Below, piece by piece: positions 13,498 through 22,926 of a stretch of DNA of 36,243 nt; the first letter of the stretch is position 1; each line of letters opens with the position of its first letter. Where the stretch lies: the IMG/VR virus record IMGVR_UViG_3300045051_000064, positions 1 to 36,243 of that record. One strand, written 5' to 3'. Origin of the DNA: a virus. A program made the translations under genes and the position numbers. Under the pieces are notes generated by a model. That model saw only the letters and a program-made list of their open reading frames with translations. It was not told where the DNA came from and did no database searches.

Positions 13498-14705
13498 GCG
13501 AGCTTATAGTTTATCGAAAATTCGCCACAGCCCTTCGTTCCAGACGCGGTAAATGCCTCGCTGCCAAGTGGCCCATTGTAGAAAGTAAGAATTTGATTCG
13601 TTTCAATTGTAAGAACGCCATGCAGCACTGTTCCCGAATTGATTACGCGCATTGGAATGGACTGCTGTGCGAACTGGTTGTCTAGGCACGCTGGTAGCCC
13701 CGTGATCGTAAATGCTGTCGTGTTCGACGTCCCGACGAGCTGCGGAATTGCCAAATTAACAACCCCATTTTCTACGGTGTAACTTGCCGTGCCGGTGATA
13801 CTTGCGGTAAAGCCTGTGCCAGTCGCAGTGAATGTCCCTGACACGCTATACGTCAGCTTGAACTGCGTAGTCGTGATCGACCTTACTTGCACCAACGCGC
13901 CAGCAGCGAGGGTGATTGTTTTGCCGCTTGGAATGCCCTCGATCAACAGGTTTGCGCCAGCGGTGAACAAGCACGCATCTGCGCAATACAATTCCCTGAA
14001 CATACCTGCTTGTGGCGCAGCAACAAAACCGGTACAGGTTGCCGTTCCGGTGTAGTCGATAAGCTGCCCGGTGGTTACAGCGAAGATATCGGGTGTCGCC
14101 GCAGATGCGACTGTGGTCTTCGCTGTGTTGATGGCAAGCGCGGAGAATGCCTGCGCCGCACTCCCGCCCTTTGCCGCAAACCAGTTCAACATGTTGGTAA
14201 ACGACACTCGGTTCAATAGTCCGCTTACGCTATCCCAAATACCAATCTCGTCAGCGCCGACCGGCGTAGTCTTGTTGGTTGCGCCGTGCACTTGAGCAGC
14301 GATGTCAGCGGCAGGTGCCGACTGTGAAATTAACCACGAGGTAAGTGTTCCCGAGCCGCGAACATACTCAATGTTAAGCACAAGTGCGCCAGTGCCTGAG
14401 TTATACGATGTGACCGATCCCACCATCAGATTCGTACTTGGTGCGGCCGCATCTGCGACGACCACGTACATACCACCAAGGAACGACTTGCCGGTCGATA
14501 CCGTGAATGATTTTGAACCCGTGCCGATTGCGACGCTCGAAGCGCTCGTATCGGTCGTGCTGTTCAGATTCATCGCAGTGGCCGTTGCGTTCGCTTCGGT
14601 CACAAAAGTCGGCAGATGCGTCAAGAATGCTTCGATGGCGGCATCAAACACATCCTGAGCTTGCGACCTGGATGGCGTTGGTGTGGGAAACGCGCTTATT
14701 GTCAT
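13494..14705 (-). CDS. Tail fibre-like distal tail protein
   Basis: A 403-residue protein. The N-terminus (PSRSQAQDVFDAAIEAFLTHLPTFVTEANATATAMNL) and the following Thr/Ser-rich beta region (SSVAIGTGSKSFTV...LVLNIEYVRGSGTLTSW) match phage tail-fibre N-terminal regions that attach the fibre to the tail tip. The C-terminal ~200 residues are beta-rich and end with a Cys-containing motif (GTKGCGEFSINYKL). It is the last gene of the tail group, so it is a candidate receptor-contact protein. Starts at 14705 in an ATGA overlap; the end converges with the secreted-protein gene. Confidence 0.75.
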   Translation of the reverse strand: MTISAFPTPTPSRSQAQDVFDAAIEAFLTHLPTFVTEANATATAMNLNSTTDTSASSVAIGTGSKSFTVSTGKSFLGGMYVVVADAAAPSTNLMVGSVTSYNSGTGALVLNIEYVRGSGTLTSWLISQSAPAADIAAQVHGATNKTTPVGADEIGIWDSVSGLLNRVSFTNMLNWFAAKGGSAAQAFSALAINTAKTTVASAATPDIFAVTTGQLIDYTGTATCTGFVAAPQAGMFRELYCADACLFTAGANLLIEGIPSGKTITLAAGALVQVRSITTTQFKLTYSVSGTFTATGTGFTASITGTASYTVENGVVNLAIPQLVGTSNTTAFTITGLPACLDNQFAQQSIPMRVINSGTVLHGVLTIETNQILTFYNGPLGSEAFTASGTKGCGEFSINYKLA

Positions 14706-16087
14706 GTCAATCCCTCTATTTCTATGTTGCAAACCGACCAATCGGCCTGTTCGAGTATCACTGAGAAATCGCGATAGAACCCATATATGATGGTACTTTC
14801 GCGATCCGAACTACCGACATACACAACTGGGGTCGCACGGTACAGACTGAGCGCCTTAATGATACCTTCCGTCTCCGATCTGTCAAGATGCAGATTGAAG
14901 CTGGCACGCTTGCGGAAGGCACGCTCTGTGATCGTGTAATTACCAAAATCGTCCAAAGTCTTGACACTGTAGTCGTCAATTCCAACCGATGCGCCGGACT
15001 TGGTATCACCGATGAATTTTGACAATCCGAGCACAATCGCGCCGCATTTCACAGTGCTACCCGTGTCGTTAATGGTGATAGTCACCTCCAGATTGGCATA
15101 CGGTGGAAAATCCATGTCAACGAAATCGGACAGATGGGTTATCGGTTCAAAAAACCATGACCAATATGACGATACTTCCAGTGACGAATGTAGATCATAA
15201 GTGTTCGGGCCGTATGCCACGGAATGCGCGGTATGTGTTCCAGAACCAGCGTCAGTCGTGTTTATCGGTGTGCCACCCGCCGTCAATGCCACATTGAACG
15301 TATCGGTCGCAGCGTTGACTACATAATAAAACGTGCTCGCCGTCAAACCGGCGGGAAGCGCACCAGTAGTCGTAAAATAAACCTTCTCGCCGTCGAGCTT
15401 AGCATGTGCTGTCCAAGTCACGACTGCTGGTGAACCATTGCTTATAGTAACGGTGGCGGTGCGGTCAACGGCATGGATCACGACCTCCGCAGCCGACACG
15501 TTCATTAGCGCGATGGAATCGACCCGACCTTTTGTCTGCAACACATATTTCATCGTGTCCGCACGTTCGGTCTGAGATGTAACGCTACCATCAAAACATT
15601 TCCAACGATTTGTCGCGCCCAGGTCGAGCCAAAAATCCGGCGACTTATGCGGTGTATTACCGACGTTACTCGCAACCAATGACTCGTAAATTTTGTGGCT
15701 CGATATGACAGCAGTGTGCGTACCGCTACCGGCCGAAGTGGTCAGTATCGGAGATCCACCACGCGTCAATGACACGGAGAAAATATTTGCCGCCATCTCA
15801 ACGATATAATATCTCGTGCCGGTAGACAGCCCTCCAGGGAGCGCTCCGGTCGTCGTGAAGGACAGCGCTTGCCCGTTCGACCAGCCATGCGCTGTCCATG
15901 CGATAGACACCGGTAATCCGGTCGATGCTGAATTGCTGATCGTCACAGCAAGCGACGGGGAGACGACGATCACGCGATCCCCAACGGCATAGGTTGTGGC
16001 AGCAACATACGCGGCGTAGTCAGCCTCTGTCACAGTGGTTGATACCAATGCCACATCCGTGACATCAAATGGTCGGATCATCTTCAT
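14702..16087 (-). CDS. Distal tail protein with two Ig-like repeats
   Basis: A 461-residue protein. Two copies of an ~80-residue beta repeat are visible near residues 46-127 and 212-290. Each has TISN, WTAHG/A, FTTTGALP.GL, YY.V and AGSGTHTA. Such repeats occur in phage tail fibres and baseplate proteins and may bind surface sugars. The N- and C-terminal parts look like the structural scaffold. Overlaps by ATGA at both ends keep it coupled to the tail genes. Confidence 0.72.
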   Translation of the reverse strand: MKMIRPFDVTDVALVSTTVTEADYAAYVAATTYAVGDRVIVVSPSLAVTISNSASTGLPVSIAWTAHGWSNGQALSFTTTGALPGGLSTGTRYYIVEMAANIFSVSLTRGGSPILTTSAGSGTHTAVISSHKIYESLVASNVGNTPHKSPDFWLDLGATNRWKCFDGSVTSQTERADTMKYVLQTKGRVDSIALMNVSAAEVVIHAVDRTATVTISNGSPAVVTWTAHAKLDGEKVYFTTTGALPAGLTASTFYYVVNAATDTFNVALTAGGTPINTTDAGSGTHTAHSVAYGPNTYDLHSSLEVSSYWSWFFEPITHLSDFVDMDFPPYANLEVTITINDTGSTVKCGAIVLGLSKFIGDTKSGASVGIDDYSVKTLDDFGNYTITERAFRKRASFNLHLDRSETEGIIKALSLYRATPVVYVGSSDRESTIIYGFYRDFSVILEQADWSVCNIEIEGLT

Positions 16088-16680
16088 GGTGTGGCAATAT
16101 CCAAAAGTTTAATAGCGAAGGTCACTGTGTCGGTGCCCGGTCCATTGTTTGTAAATCGAAGCAACATATTCGTGCTTGCCGGAATCACCCACTCATCTCC
16201 GCCACCTGGAACAGTACCGCCATCCTGCTTACTTCCGATGACGGAATATGTCTCAAGAAACGTTCCGACATCTGTAATGGTCGGGTCTTGATAGATGGCG
16301 CTATATGGCGTCAGCGATTGTTTTCCGAGATGCTTGTTAATCAACGTTTTTTGCGTACCGTTGGCACTGATAGTTGGATTTTTATACAGCGTCAAATATC
16401 CGTTCGCAAGTGCCGAAGTGTAGACAAAATCCTTGATGTGAATCTCACCAGTCGTGCCGTTTTTGATGAGAATATCTTTGTTGGCGCCATTTGTAACGCT
16501 GACTCTATCCGAATGAACCCACGATGCTCCGATATGAATCATATAATGATCCACATCCGTCACGATTATTGAATGGCCGATCGTATCGGATATGACGTTG
16601 CCGAAATCATCACACAAGACGACATTCATCGCCTTGTAGGTAAATTTGTGCCGATCAGTCTCTACTGTCTTTGCAACCAT
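16084..16680 (-). CDS. Hypothetical tail protein
   Basis: A 198-residue beta-rich protein directly after the tape measure gene. The ATG at 16680 overlaps the previous stop (TGATG); a GTG at 16683 is the alternative. The final third (GGTVPGGGDEWVIPASTNMLLRFTNNGPGTDT) resembles a jelly-roll strand pattern. Position after the tape measure suggests a distal tail component, but the family is not recognised. Confidence 0.65.
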   Translation of the reverse strand: MVAKTVETDRHKFTYKAMNVVLCDDFGNVISDTIGHSIIVTDVDHYMIHIGASWVHSDRVSVTNGANKDILIKNGTTGEIHIKDFVYTSALANGYLTLYKNPTISANGTQKTLINKHLGKQSLTPYSAIYQDPTITDVGTFLETYSVIGSKQDGGTVPGGGDEWVIPASTNMLLRFTNNGPGTDTVTFAIKLLDIATP

Positions 16681-19600
16681 CACGCGGTCACTTCTCTAAT
16701 ATCCGGCAGTCCTTCGCCGTTCCAACGATTAATCACCTTATACGTACGCTGCGTGGCGGTGGCAATGGCGACTTGCCCGGCCCGATTGTCGCTACGCAGC
16801 ATCGCAACCTCATCACGTAAAGCGCGTATCTCTGCGGCCACTTCTCCGCCGCCACTCATGGATACCCCGAGCCGACCGTCTGAGCCGCGCTGTAAGGGCA
16901 TAACGGCCTCATCCCCAGCCTCACCCATCACCCCGGCGGAGAACCCGCCTCCGTTGGCGAACATAAACGGCGTGGGGGTGTTAAATATGCCATTGGTGAA
17001 CACACCTCCGTTGGCGAATGCGGGAAGGCTCTCGTAAGTAGCACGCGCTGCGGTCATGTATGCGGCAAGGGGCATTCTTTTTCGGTCGTATGACGGGATA
17101 CCTGCTTCTGGAACCCCCTCTTCCCAACCGATCCCCTGGCTGATAACGTTTAACGCTTTGGCCTTCAATATTTGTCGCGATAGCGATATGTTCGCCGCAG
17201 TCTCGGTCTCCAGAGCCGTTCCAGCAGCCGCCGTAGCCCCGGCAATGGTTGCCGCCCCTGTAGCCCCGGCAATGGTCAACTTTGGCGCTACATTCTGCGC
17301 CGCTGTTACTGTTGCGCGAATATAATCTTGGAGCGTGCTGAATGCGTTAATATTCAGCAAATTTTTCAATGCATTTGTGGTCGCAACGGTGGATGCTGTG
17401 ATCGTGTTAAACGCGTCTGCCACGCTGAGTAAGCGGTTGACTGTTTCATAATTTCCGAGCTTCAATTCCAACGCAACACGATCTGCGAACTGTTTATTTG
17501 TTTCGATTCCAGTGATGCCCAACTCATAAAACGTCCGCCCGACCGAATCAAGAGCCGGTTGCAATTTTTGAGCATCGGTCAGAAAGGTGTTTACAAAAAA
17601 TCCGGCTTTCGAATTGAAGGCGTCTAACCCACCAGCGGCATCGATCAGTCTTTGACGCGCATCCGTTGACGCAATGCCTATCGTACCGAATGCGTCTTGT
17701 TGGGATACACCCAACGCCACGATCAGCGAACTGGTCGAATTGAACAACGTGGTCAGGCGTTGCGCGGTCTGGATGAGGTTCTCACCCTCCTTACGAAATT
17801 GTTGCAATGCTGGAATAAGCGCATCGGCCATGCCTGACGCCAGTGCCGCAATATCGTCTCCCGAAGAATTTAATTCAAATGACCACTTACGCGTCCGAAT
17901 TGACAAGTCGCCAATAGCCGAGCCCAATGTGTCGTACACGGTCTGGAACGACTTTATGGACGTATCCATCATTTTTTGCTGTTGCTGGGTCAACTCCGAA
18001 TATCGAGTCGTGTAAACGGTGCCTCCACCAAATGCGCCACGATTCTCTCCAGATACTTGCGCCATTCTTCCAGCAAATCCACCCCTGGACGCAGTGCCAA
18101 TCATTTGGGGAGCGCGACTACTGCGATCAAACGATCCAAGCAATCCGAGACTTTGCGCCGATTTGAAAACCGTGTACGCCGCGACAGCATACATTGCGCC
18201 AGTTCCAACCGTACCGATGGCCCCACTTGTTCCACTCGCGCCTTGTGCGCCGGTATTCTTCTCAGTAGCCAATGTGTTTGCCACGAGTGCCTTAACCCAA
18301 TCGACCCCGGCGCTGACCACCACCGTCATCTCTTTTTGAATAGGTTTGTCGATGAGTTCTTCACGAATAATATCTCGAACGGATGCAAACATTCCCCGGT
18401 TGTCAGACACACCTTTGACCAGTGCGACCGATATACTTGAGGCGATCCGCTTTGTGTCCTCCGCTTCCGCCTTGGCGACATCATCAACAAATTTTTGATG
18501 GCTGTCGAACGCATCCTGGATACGCTTTTTACGATCTTCGTCAGATTTGACGCGCGCCTTGTCAGCCTCGATGCTGGCCTGCCGCTGATCGAGGCTGATC
18601 GCCACCTCTTGAGCCATGACATAATTCAGCGCCTCCTGCGCTGTTTTCTCATCGCTCTTTAATTTCGTCCACGCAAGTGACACGCGTTCCGAATTGTTCA
18701 GAGATGTGTCGTCAGATTGCACCTTCGCATCCATCTCGGAATAGATGCGCAGCATCGTGGACTCGTGTTGCTTCTTTTCTTTATCACTCAGGTCGGCCAG
18801 CTTGACGGCGTATTTATCAGCGAGTTCAATCTGCACCTTACTCGAAGCGTTCTGTGCTAACGCGGCATCGACGTTTGCCAGATACAACTTGTCCAATTCG
18901 GCTTTTTCCGCACGATACTTTTCGGATTTGGTCATGTGAAACTTGTTAAACGCATCCGTCGCGCCGCTCCATGTGCTCTCGAGTTTTACTTGATGAGCCG
19001 ATTCCAACGCCTCAATTTTGGCGTCAATGATGCGTTTTTTCTGCAACGCCTCGGACAAATCTTTTTCTGTCCCAAAACCGAAGCCGCGTTCTATCTTTTT
19101 ACGCTGCGCCGCCTGCGCGCGTTCAACCTCCGCCTGTGCGGCGGCTTGTTCTTGTTTCGCAGTCTCCAAACTCATTTCGGCGATCTTTTTGGTGAAAGCA
19201 TCAATGCGAACATTCAGGTTGCCAAAAATGCGATCAATAAACCCGGTCACGTCCGCGAGTTCATAAATGCCGAACAGTATCAATCCGACAATGCCGGCAG
19301 TGCCGACTGTCGATTTGAGCCTGGCGAATAGGCTCATGGAACCCGCAGCCTGCAACTCTGTCGCAGACGCCACGGCGGCAGACGATGCGGCGAGTCGAGC
19401 GTTTGCAGCAGTCAGACCGGTGGTGACTCCGGTCTGCCATGCACGAGCTGCAGCAACATCACGAGCGGCTAATGCGTTGGCCATCTCAGAACGCGCAATA
19501 ACCACATTCATTGCCAACGCCTCACCATGCGCTGCGGTCAGCGCCGATTGCGCCGCGACAGCCTCAAGTGTCGTCATAACAAACTTGGTGGACACGACCG

Positions 19601-20468
19601 ATATGTAAATCATAAAGGCCGCGACCAGCTCGTTCATAAAACCAGCGAGGATCTTGATGCTTTCCGACAACAATTTGAACGACGCGATGATGGCCGAATT
19701 TGAACCGGACGCAGTGGCAAACTCCCCAAACAACAACGTCAGCTCATTACGAGCCACCGTCCATGCCCCGGTAATCGTCTGAGTGGCCTCCGCCATTTGT
19801 TTGAACTGCGCGGCTATGGCTGGATCGCCAAGGGCTTTAACCAACACATCCGCCGTGATCTTGCCGTCGATAGACAACTGACGGAGGGCACCGAGCGGAA
19901 CCCCCATGCTATTCGCCACGACCTTCATCACGTTGGGCATAGCCTCCATGACCGCACGGAACTCCTCGCCACCCAGTCGGTTTGCTCCCATCGCTTGTGA
20001 CAACTGGAGTGCGGCACTTGCGGCCTCCGCGCTTGTTGCGCCATACGCCTTTAGACCAAAACTCACCGTCTCGGTCACAGTTGCGAGTTTGGCCTGCGAG
20101 ATACCCATGCCCTCAGTCGTATTGAGCAGACGGGTGTAGAGCATCGTCGTTGCCGAGATGTCGGATTGCGCGATAGTAGATATGCGGCGGATGTCGGTGA
20201 GCGCCTGGTTGTAGCCCTGTTGCGATTTGGTACTCAAGCGGATCTGCGCGTCCATCTTCGTGTAAGCGTCCGCAGTACGTCGCATCTGGTCTGCGACGAG
20301 CCCTATACCCAACCCCATACCGAGCGACGACATGGCGCGTTGGGCGCTGGCAACACTGCGCTCGATCTTGTTCATCGAATCGCCGACGACGCGTTCCGCC
20401 CGGCGCATGTCATCTGACAAGCGCGCCATGTTGGCGAGCATTTGTATCTCAAGTATGCCGGCTATCAT
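16680..20468 (-). CDS. Tail tape measure protein
   Basis: At 1262 residues this is the largest gene of the window. Residues ~40-240 match the tape-measure domain of TMP_3/TIGR02675 type (YTKMDAQIRLSTKSQQGYNQALTDIRRISTIAQ...GGEEFRAVMEAMPNVMKVVANSMG). A hydrophobic helix follows near residue 390 (AGIVGLILFGIYEL), then a long helical coiled-coil centre. The C-terminus has the Gly/Phe repeats FANGG and GEAGDEAVMPL usual in this family. It sets tail length and is ejected with DNA. At ~0.15 nm per residue it predicts a tail of about 190 nm. Starts in an ATGA overlap with the chaperone extension. Confidence 0.93.
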   Translation of the reverse strand: MIAGILEIQMLANMARLSDDMRRAERVVGDSMNKIERSVASAQRAMSSLGMGLGIGLVADQMRRTADAYTKMDAQIRLSTKSQQGYNQALTDIRRISTIAQSDISATTMLYTRLLNTTEGMGISQAKLATVTETVSFGLKAYGATSAEAASAALQLSQAMGANRLGGEEFRAVMEAMPNVMKVVANSMGVPLGALRQLSIDGKITADVLVKALGDPAIAAQFKQMAEATQTITGAWTVARNELTLLFGEFATASGSNSAIIASFKLLSESIKILAGFMNELVAAFMIYISVVSTKFVMTTLEAVAAQSALTAAHGEALAMNVVIARSEMANALAARDVAAARAWQTGVTTGLTAANARLAASSAAVASATELQAAGSMSLFARLKSTVGTAGIVGLILFGIYELADVTGFIDRIFGNLNVRIDAFTKKIAEMSLETAKQEQAAAQAEVERAQAAQRKKIERGFGFGTEKDLSEALQKKRIIDAKIEALESAHQVKLESTWSGATDAFNKFHMTKSEKYRAEKAELDKLYLANVDAALAQNASSKVQIELADKYAVKLADLSDKEKKQHESTMLRIYSEMDAKVQSDDTSLNNSERVSLAWTKLKSDEKTAQEALNYVMAQEVAISLDQRQASIEADKARVKSDEDRKKRIQDAFDSHQKFVDDVAKAEAEDTKRIASSISVALVKGVSDNRGMFASVRDIIREELIDKPIQKEMTVVVSAGVDWVKALVANTLATEKNTGAQGASGTSGAIGTVGTGAMYAVAAYTVFKSAQSLGLLGSFDRSSRAPQMIGTASRGGFAGRMAQVSGENRGAFGGGTVYTTRYSELTQQQQKMMDTSIKSFQTVYDTLGSAIGDLSIRTRKWSFELNSSGDDIAALASGMADALIPALQQFRKEGENLIQTAQRLTTLFNSTSSLIVALGVSQQDAFGTIGIASTDARQRLIDAAGGLDAFNSKAGFFVNTFLTDAQKLQPALDSVGRTFYELGITGIETNKQFADRVALELKLGNYETVNRLLSVADAFNTITASTVATTNALKNLLNINAFSTLQDYIRATVTAAQNVAPKLTIAGATGAATIAGATAAAGTALETETAANISLSRQILKAKALNVISQGIGWEEGVPEAGIPSYDRKRMPLAAYMTAARATYESLPAFANGGVFTNGIFNTPTPFMFANGGGFSAGVMGEAGDEAVMPLQRGSDGRLGVSMSGGGEVAAEIRALRDEVAMLRSDNRAGQVAIATATQRTYKVINRWNGEGLPDIREVTA

Positions 20469-20932
20469 TTTGCCAACCCCTCAAGATGTCGCTGCAGACG
20501 TTTGGCCTGCTCGGCGGGATCAACTCTGGCGTAGGGCGCATCGCGCCAAGGCGGGAGCGCAGTCGTGGAAGTTGCGGCTTGCTGTGCTGATAAGTATTCC
20601 ACCGACATCCTCCGCAACGTTTGTGATTCCCAAACATTCAACTCAATACCAGTGTTGCTCATCCAGGCGTGCAGTTCGCCATGTGTCAGCGGGTATTCGC
20701 CCATCTCACCATGCAACGTCGGCCCTATGTCAAATAAGTACGCAGCGATGTATTGGGCGCCGCATTCTGGCATAGCCAACGGTTTGCCGTATTTCTTTTC
20801 AAGCGTCGCCCGCCGCGACTTGTGCTTCTTCCCCTTGTCTTTGTCGGGGTGGTCCGGCGCAGTGTTAAGCCACGCACTGTGCCGGACAAATACGATCAGT
20901 TCGTCGCGACAGGCTTCGAGAAATTTGCCCAA
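20465..20932 (-). CDS. Tail assembly chaperone frameshift extension (T part)
   Basis: An open frame of ~150 codons with no good start: only a TTG at 20932 and no ribosome site. It is entered by -1 slippage from the preceding chaperone gene at AAATTTC (20920-20926), giving a fusion of about 278 residues from 21300 to 20465. The extension is basic (KDKGKKHKSRRATLEKKYGK) and ends beside the tape measure gene, as the T domain of lambda-type gpGT does. T domains bind the tape measure and tail tube subunits during assembly. Confidence 0.8.
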   Translation of the reverse strand: MGKFLEACRDELIVFVRHSAWLNTAPDHPDKDKGKKHKSRRATLEKKYGKPLAMPECGAQYIAAYLFDIGPTLHGEMGEYPLTHGELHAWMSNTGIELNVWESQTLRRMSVEYLSAQQAATSTTALPPWRDAPYARVDPAEQAKRLQRHLEGLAK

Positions 20933-21300
20933 TCACCAATAAACTTTGCCACCTGATCGGCAATGAAACCGATGCTCTGATCCGAATACACCGCGATCTT
21001 GAGTTCATCGCCAGTCAGTTCGCCATAACTCAAATTCTCAAACGACTCGGTGCAGTCGGCGAGGAATCTGGCATTTTCTTCGCGCTTTTGTTCGGCGGTT
21101 TGCTCGGTCTTACCGCGACGCTTGAGCATGTCCATCATGCGATTCTGTTGCTGCGCCTGAGCCTTGGCATATTGCTTCGAACCGGGCCCGAATAGATTGG
21201 CTGCAACCTCTTTGCCGTCCTCGGTATACATGAGTTCTTCGGAAGCGTCGCGCAGATGCAGCCTGCCGGTCGCGGATACTGACTTTGTACGAATGTCCAT
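20896..21300 (-). CDS. Tail assembly chaperone (G part)
   Basis: A 134-residue protein between tail tube and tape measure genes, the conserved place of the G chaperone. The ATG at 21300 lies behind AAAGGAG. It is helical and charged, with KQYAKAQAQQQNRMMDMLKRRG and a C-terminal FIADQVAKFIGDWANF. Translation normally ends at 20896; slippage at 20920-20926 yields the longer GT protein. It keeps the tape measure soluble and recruits tube subunits. Confidence 0.8.
   Translation of the reverse strand: MDIRTKSVSATGRLHLRDASEELMYTEDGKEVAANLFGPGSKQYAKAQAQQQNRMMDMLKRRGKTEQTAEQKREENARFLADCTESFENLSYGELTGDELKIAVYSDQSIGFIADQVAKFIGDWANFSKPVATN
20920..20926 (-). promoter_or_regulatory. -1 programmed frameshift site AAATTTC
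   Basis: In the chaperone frame the bases read A AAT TTC, the canonical X XXY YYZ heptamer. Slipping back one base gives AAA TTT CTC and enters the T frame exactly. Only ~7 codons separate it from the zero-frame stop. Confidence 0.85.
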
Positions 21301-21309
21301 TTTGTTACT

Positions 21310-21419
21310 CCTTTTCGCTAGGTTACATAGGGCACCCCGTGTTGGCGGCGTAGTTATATTGTTAGTACCGAGCACGGCGCTCCTAGCGAAAGGAGACACC
21401 GGCCCGGCCTATGCTCGGT
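21310..21419 (-). repeat. Two interleaved inverted repeats between tail tube and chaperone genes
   Basis: The 121-base gap holds a near-perfect 12-13 bp pair (21310-21322 with 21382-21393, one extra base) and an exact 8-bp pair ACCGAGCA / TGCTCGGT (21367-21374 with 21412-21419). The pairs cross each other, so in RNA they are either alternative stems or a pseudoknot. Probably tunes expression between the abundant tube protein and the scarce chaperone. Confidence 0.6.
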
Positions 21420-21421
21420 TA

Positions 21422-21886
21422 TCAGACCTGTGCGACGATTACGGGCTTGCGGCATATTGCCAGATCGAAAGTCCGCTTCTGCACATCGTTCACTGCTCCA
21501 TCCTGAATCTCGTCTTTCGTCACGATGACGTCGAGATAATGGACCGAGGTGTCCTGATATGTAACTTTGATGCTGTAGTGCGCATTGGATTCCGCTGCAG
21601 CCTCGATGATGTCTTGGCCCGCATCGCTTGGCAGATATCCGCATGTTACGGACAGATTGCCATAATTTTTGGAGCCTTTCACCTTCGTCACAACGGCAGT
21701 GTCGATCGGCGTGAACTCAGTCACCGATGCCGTGATACCGTGCGGACCGATGGTTTCGATCTCTTTGATCGCGGTGTAGGTGATGGATGTTGCGCCGTAC
21801 CCTGCAGCATCATAGGTTGCCGGAAGAGATGCGCTGATTGCTAGGGTCGTTCCCGACATCGATTCGATAATTGTGCGTTCTGCCAT
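21422..21886 (-). CDS. Major tail tube protein
   Basis: A 154-residue beta-rich protein starting at the ATG at 21886 behind AAGGAG. It has SGTTLAISASLPATYDAAGY, IKEIETIGPHG and KGSKNYGNLSVTCGY...DIIEAA, a pattern typical of siphovirus tube proteins of the gpV/phage_tail_2 kind. It sits between tail terminator and chaperone genes, the standard order. Hexamer rings of it stack around the tape measure. It is isolated by hairpin-rich gaps on both sides, consistent with high expression. Confidence 0.85.
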   Translation of the reverse strand: MAERTIIESMSGTTLAISASLPATYDAAGYGATSITYTAIKEIETIGPHGITASVTEFTPIDTAVVTKVKGSKNYGNLSVTCGYLPSDAGQDIIEAAAESNAHYSIKVTYQDTSVHYLDVIVTKDEIQDGAVNDVQKRTFDLAICRKPVIVAQV

Positions 21887-21940
21887 GATGCTCTCCTTCA
21901 AGCGGTTGATAAGGGACTACTCTTCACGCGCGAATCCTAC

Positions 21941-21967
21941 AATACTTGCGGCGTGTTCGCAAGTATT
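21941..21967 (-). terminator. 10-bp hairpin after the tail terminator gene
   Basis: AATACTTGCG, a 7-base loop, CGCAAGTATT: a perfect stem just after the stop at 21971 and before the tail tube gene. No U-tract follows, so it may stabilise or separate mRNAs rather than end transcription fully. Confidence 0.5.
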
Positions 21968-21970
21968 TAC

Positions 21971-22372
21971 TTATCTTGCAAATTTAACCATAAAATCTTG
22001 CGACTGCTCATACACCATGAGCACGTCGTCAAAGAAATCTGGGCCATCGCCAGCGGGTAAAATCGAGTCACACGTAAAACCGTTGATCGTGCCGCTGGAG
22101 TTGGGGCACGCGGCACGAACGAGCGCCATGTACGACTTTTGCAATGGGTAGCTGGCGGCGTAAACAGTTACTTGAACACGCTCGCTCGCCTGCTTCAATG
22201 TCTCGGTCATGGCAACAGTGTTGCGCTGGACAGTGCTGACCGACCTCACCGAAATATATGGCACGGCAGTATTCTCCGGCACGGCTCCCGAAAATATACG
22301 GGCGGCAGGTATCTCGGCAACGAGCGTAGCGTTACCTGCCAACTTGCTGCGAACAATGGCCACACCGCTCAT
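21971..22372 (-). CDS. Tail terminator / tail completion protein
   Basis: A 133-residue protein with the pattern of DUF3168/gpU-like tail completion proteins: a helical start (MSGVAIVRSKLAGNATLVAEI), RIFSGAVPENTAVPYISVRSV, then VQVTVYAASYPLQKSYMALVRAA and a C-terminal strand. It follows the HK97 gp10-like gene and precedes the tail tube gene, the standard position. It caps the tube and joins it to the neck. Starts at 22372 in an ATGA overlap. Confidence 0.78.
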   Translation of the reverse strand: MSGVAIVRSKLAGNATLVAEIPAARIFSGAVPENTAVPYISVRSVSTVQRNTVAMTETLKQASERVQVTVYAASYPLQKSYMALVRAACPNSSGTINGFTCDSILPAGDGPDFFDDVLMVYEQSQDFMVKFAR

Positions 22373-22926
22373 TCTTCTTCCACCACAATGTCTGGCATGT
22401 CTAAGCCTCCGCGTTGCTCCAGTCGGCGGTACACGTATTTACCAACAGCCACGACCGCCTCGGCCTGTTTTGTATCTGCCGCTGGTCGCAAGAACGGATT
22501 TGGCCGCGCGCCAGGGTGCATTCCGCGCCGTCCGTTGGAGTGAGGCTTCGTGCCATATTCGACCCATGTGGCCCAAAACACCGGACCACCGCTCAGTGCG
22601 CGACCACTCAATGTTGGGCCTTGAAACTCGTTGGAACCTTTAGTTTCAACACCACCAGCGCGAATAGATGCGGTAACACGACCTTTTCGGGAGCGAGTGT
22701 TTCCAGTACGAATGGTATCCCGCAACGCACCAGCATACGCTCCGTATCGCTCGCGGTTACGATCTGACGGCTCAGACACCGGAACATTGGCGCGTGCTTG
22801 CTTGGCGATCACGTTAGCCCCGGCCCGCATGGCACCACGCATGATGTTGCGCTCAATCTTGATCGGCACGGTTTGCAACATGGCGTGCAATTCCTTCAAG
22901 CCTTTGATGTGAACATTATCCGCCAC
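22369..22926 (-). CDS. HK97 gp10-like neck/tail protein
   Basis: A 185-residue basic protein of the HK97 gp10 family: helical start (IKGLKELHAMLQTVPIKIERNIMRGAMRAGANVIAKQARANVPV), an Arg-rich middle and WVEYGTKPHSN...HPGARPNPFLRPA near the end, the best signature of the family. The start is taken as the GTG at 22926, six bases after GGAG; an in-frame ATG at 22980 would overlap the previous gene by 65 bases. It helps attach the tail. Confidence 0.85.
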   Translation of the reverse strand: MADNVHIKGLKELHAMLQTVPIKIERNIMRGAMRAGANVIAKQARANVPVSEPSDRNRERYGAYAGALRDTIRTGNTRSRKGRVTASIRAGGVETKGSNEFQGPTLSGRALSGGPVFWATWVEYGTKPHSNGRRGMHPGARPNPFLRPAADTKQAEAVVAVGKYVYRRLEQRGGLDMPDIVVEEE

